Positions 63,469 to 64,000 of a stretch of DNA of 64,000 nucleotides are shown one piece after another; position 1 is the stretch's first letter, and each line of letters starts with the position of its first letter. A program made the translations under genes and the position numbers. The notes beneath the pieces are model-generated. The model was not told the DNA's origin, did no database searches, and saw only the letters and a program-made list of their open reading frames with translations. The stretch comes from Oscheius dolichura (Eukaryota > Nematoda > Chromadorea > Rhabditida > Rhabditidae). The stretch is from NCBI GenBank assembly GCA_932521035.1, contig CAKOAU010000008.1, positions 40,343 to 104,342 on the forward strand. Reading direction: 5' to 3'.

Positions 63469-64000
63469 TTTTTTAGGGCTAACGGGTTCCTCCATCAATT
63501 TTTTAGGGCTAACGGGTTCCTCCATCAATTTTTTAGGGCTAACGGGTTCCTCCATCAATTTTTTAGGGCTAACGGGTTCCTCCATCAATTTTTTAGGGCT
63601 AACGGGTTCCTCCATCAATTTTTTAGGGCAAACGGATTCTACCATCAATTTTTTGGTGCTAACGGGTTCCTCCATCAATTTTTTGGGGCTAACGGGTTCC
63701 TCCATCAATTTTTCAGGGCATACGGGTTCCTCCATCAATTTTTTAGGGCTAACGGGTTCCTCCATCAATTTTTTAGGGCTAACGGATTCTACCATCAATT
63801 TTTTAGGGCTAACGGGTTTCTCCATCAATTTTTTAGGGCTAACGGATTCTACCATCAATTTTTTAGGGCTAACGGATTCTACCATCAATTTTTTAGGGCT
63901 AACGGATTCTACCATCAATTTTTTAGGGCTAACGGATTCTACCATCAATTTTTTAGGGCTAACGGATTCTACCATCAATTTTTTAGGGCTAACGGATTCC
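63469..64000. repeat. Locally homogenised blocks at the right of array C
   Basis: From about 63455 to 63630 the units are a run of six type b, the longest such run in the array. From about 63841 to the window end they are a run of six type a. Between them (63630-63840) are mixed units with rarer changes: GGGCAAACGG, TTTTTTGGTGC, TTTTTTGGGGC and TTTCAGGGCATACGG. The runs suggest recent single-unit amplification next to less homogenised units. Confidence 0.8.

Larger units (their letters stand above)
60481..64000. repeat. Satellite array C, 30-bp unit, two types
   Basis: About 117 head-to-tail units of 30 bp. Type a has GGGCTAACGGATTCTACC then ATCAATTTTTTA. Type b has GGGTTCCTCC where type a has GGATTCTACC. 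Types are interspersed irregularly. Recurrent minor variants are TTTGTTA, CAAATTTTTA, AGTGCTAAC and TTACGGCTAAC. Single-base insertions occur at 61724-61730 (T7), 61972-61975 (G4), 62296-62302 (T7), near 62585 and near 63456. Several frames are open for up to 455 codons because the period is a multiple of 3, but these indels shift them and I do not call genes. The array runs off the right window edge. Confidence 0.97.

Noticed and set aside
60356-63978. Minus-strand frames with SPKK-like 10-residue repeats in array C
   Set aside because: SPKK resembles a histone H1-type DNA-binding motif, but the frames are broken by 1-bp insertions at 61728, 61973, 62300, 62585 and 63456, differ between unit types by replacement changes, and one runs on into array B.
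1-64000. CRISPR array
   Set aside because: Units are contiguous with no unique spacers. Variation is point changes within repeats.
1-64000. Telomeric repeats (TTAGGC in A, TTTTAGGG in C)
   Set aside because: The telomere-like words occur once per 42-bp or 30-bp unit inside other sequence, never as consecutive 6-8 bp telomere repeats.
1-64000. Transposon or LTR element within the arrays
   Set aside because: No terminal repeats, target duplications, coding remnants or unique sequence were found in any array or at the two junctions.
1-64000. Promoters, terminators, tRNA or rRNA genes
   Set aside because: Any match would recur in every unit. No structured RNA or isolated regulatory motif stands out from the repeat background.

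Overview
The whole 64 kb window is tandem satellite DNA. Three arrays abut directly, with no unique sequence between them, and I find no supportable protein-coding gene, RNA gene, transposon or CRISPR array. This implies a eukaryotic genome resolved by long reads, most likely a heterochromatic block (pericentromeric, subtelomeric or interstitial). The species cannot be named from the sequence.

Array A (1-56505, open at the left edge) is built from a 42-bp monomer and a 51-bp form carrying an extra 9 bp; I estimate about 1,290 monomers, roughly a fifth to a quarter of them long. Variant monomers act as landmarks and reveal layered higher-order structure. There are tandem duplications with periods of 717, 1077, 1341, 1458, 1611, about 1.9-2.0 kb and 2445 bp. 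A block of more than 7 kb recurs 12.65-12.84 kb downstream, and two separate 1.5-kb pieces of that second copy recur at exactly the same further offset of 16,998 bp. Both monomer lengths are multiples of three and the monomer has one stop-free forward frame, so an 18,767-codon reading frame spans the array. I read this as a by-product of the repeat, not a gene.

Array B (56506-60434) has a purine-rich unit of about 29-31 bp on the + strand, with A6-A9 and G6 tracts. It occurs as a G-run form and an AGCTGGATTG form. Several G runs have expanded to 11-17 bases between 57.9 and 59.0 kb.

Array C (60481-64000, open at the right edge) is a 30-bp unit with two interspersed types differing at three bases. 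A degenerate A8-G-T9 junction separates it from B.

The most interesting result is that the arrays look related. A and C share an ordered module (TTTAGG(G)CTAA, then TTCTACCAYC) that aligns at 19 of 25 columns with one gap. B shares shorter cores with both. The window may therefore hold one diversified satellite family: three periods built around common short elements, including a TTAG-(G/GG)-CTAA dyad. No genes work together here; the biology is repeat turnover, and possibly DNA or chromatin structure.
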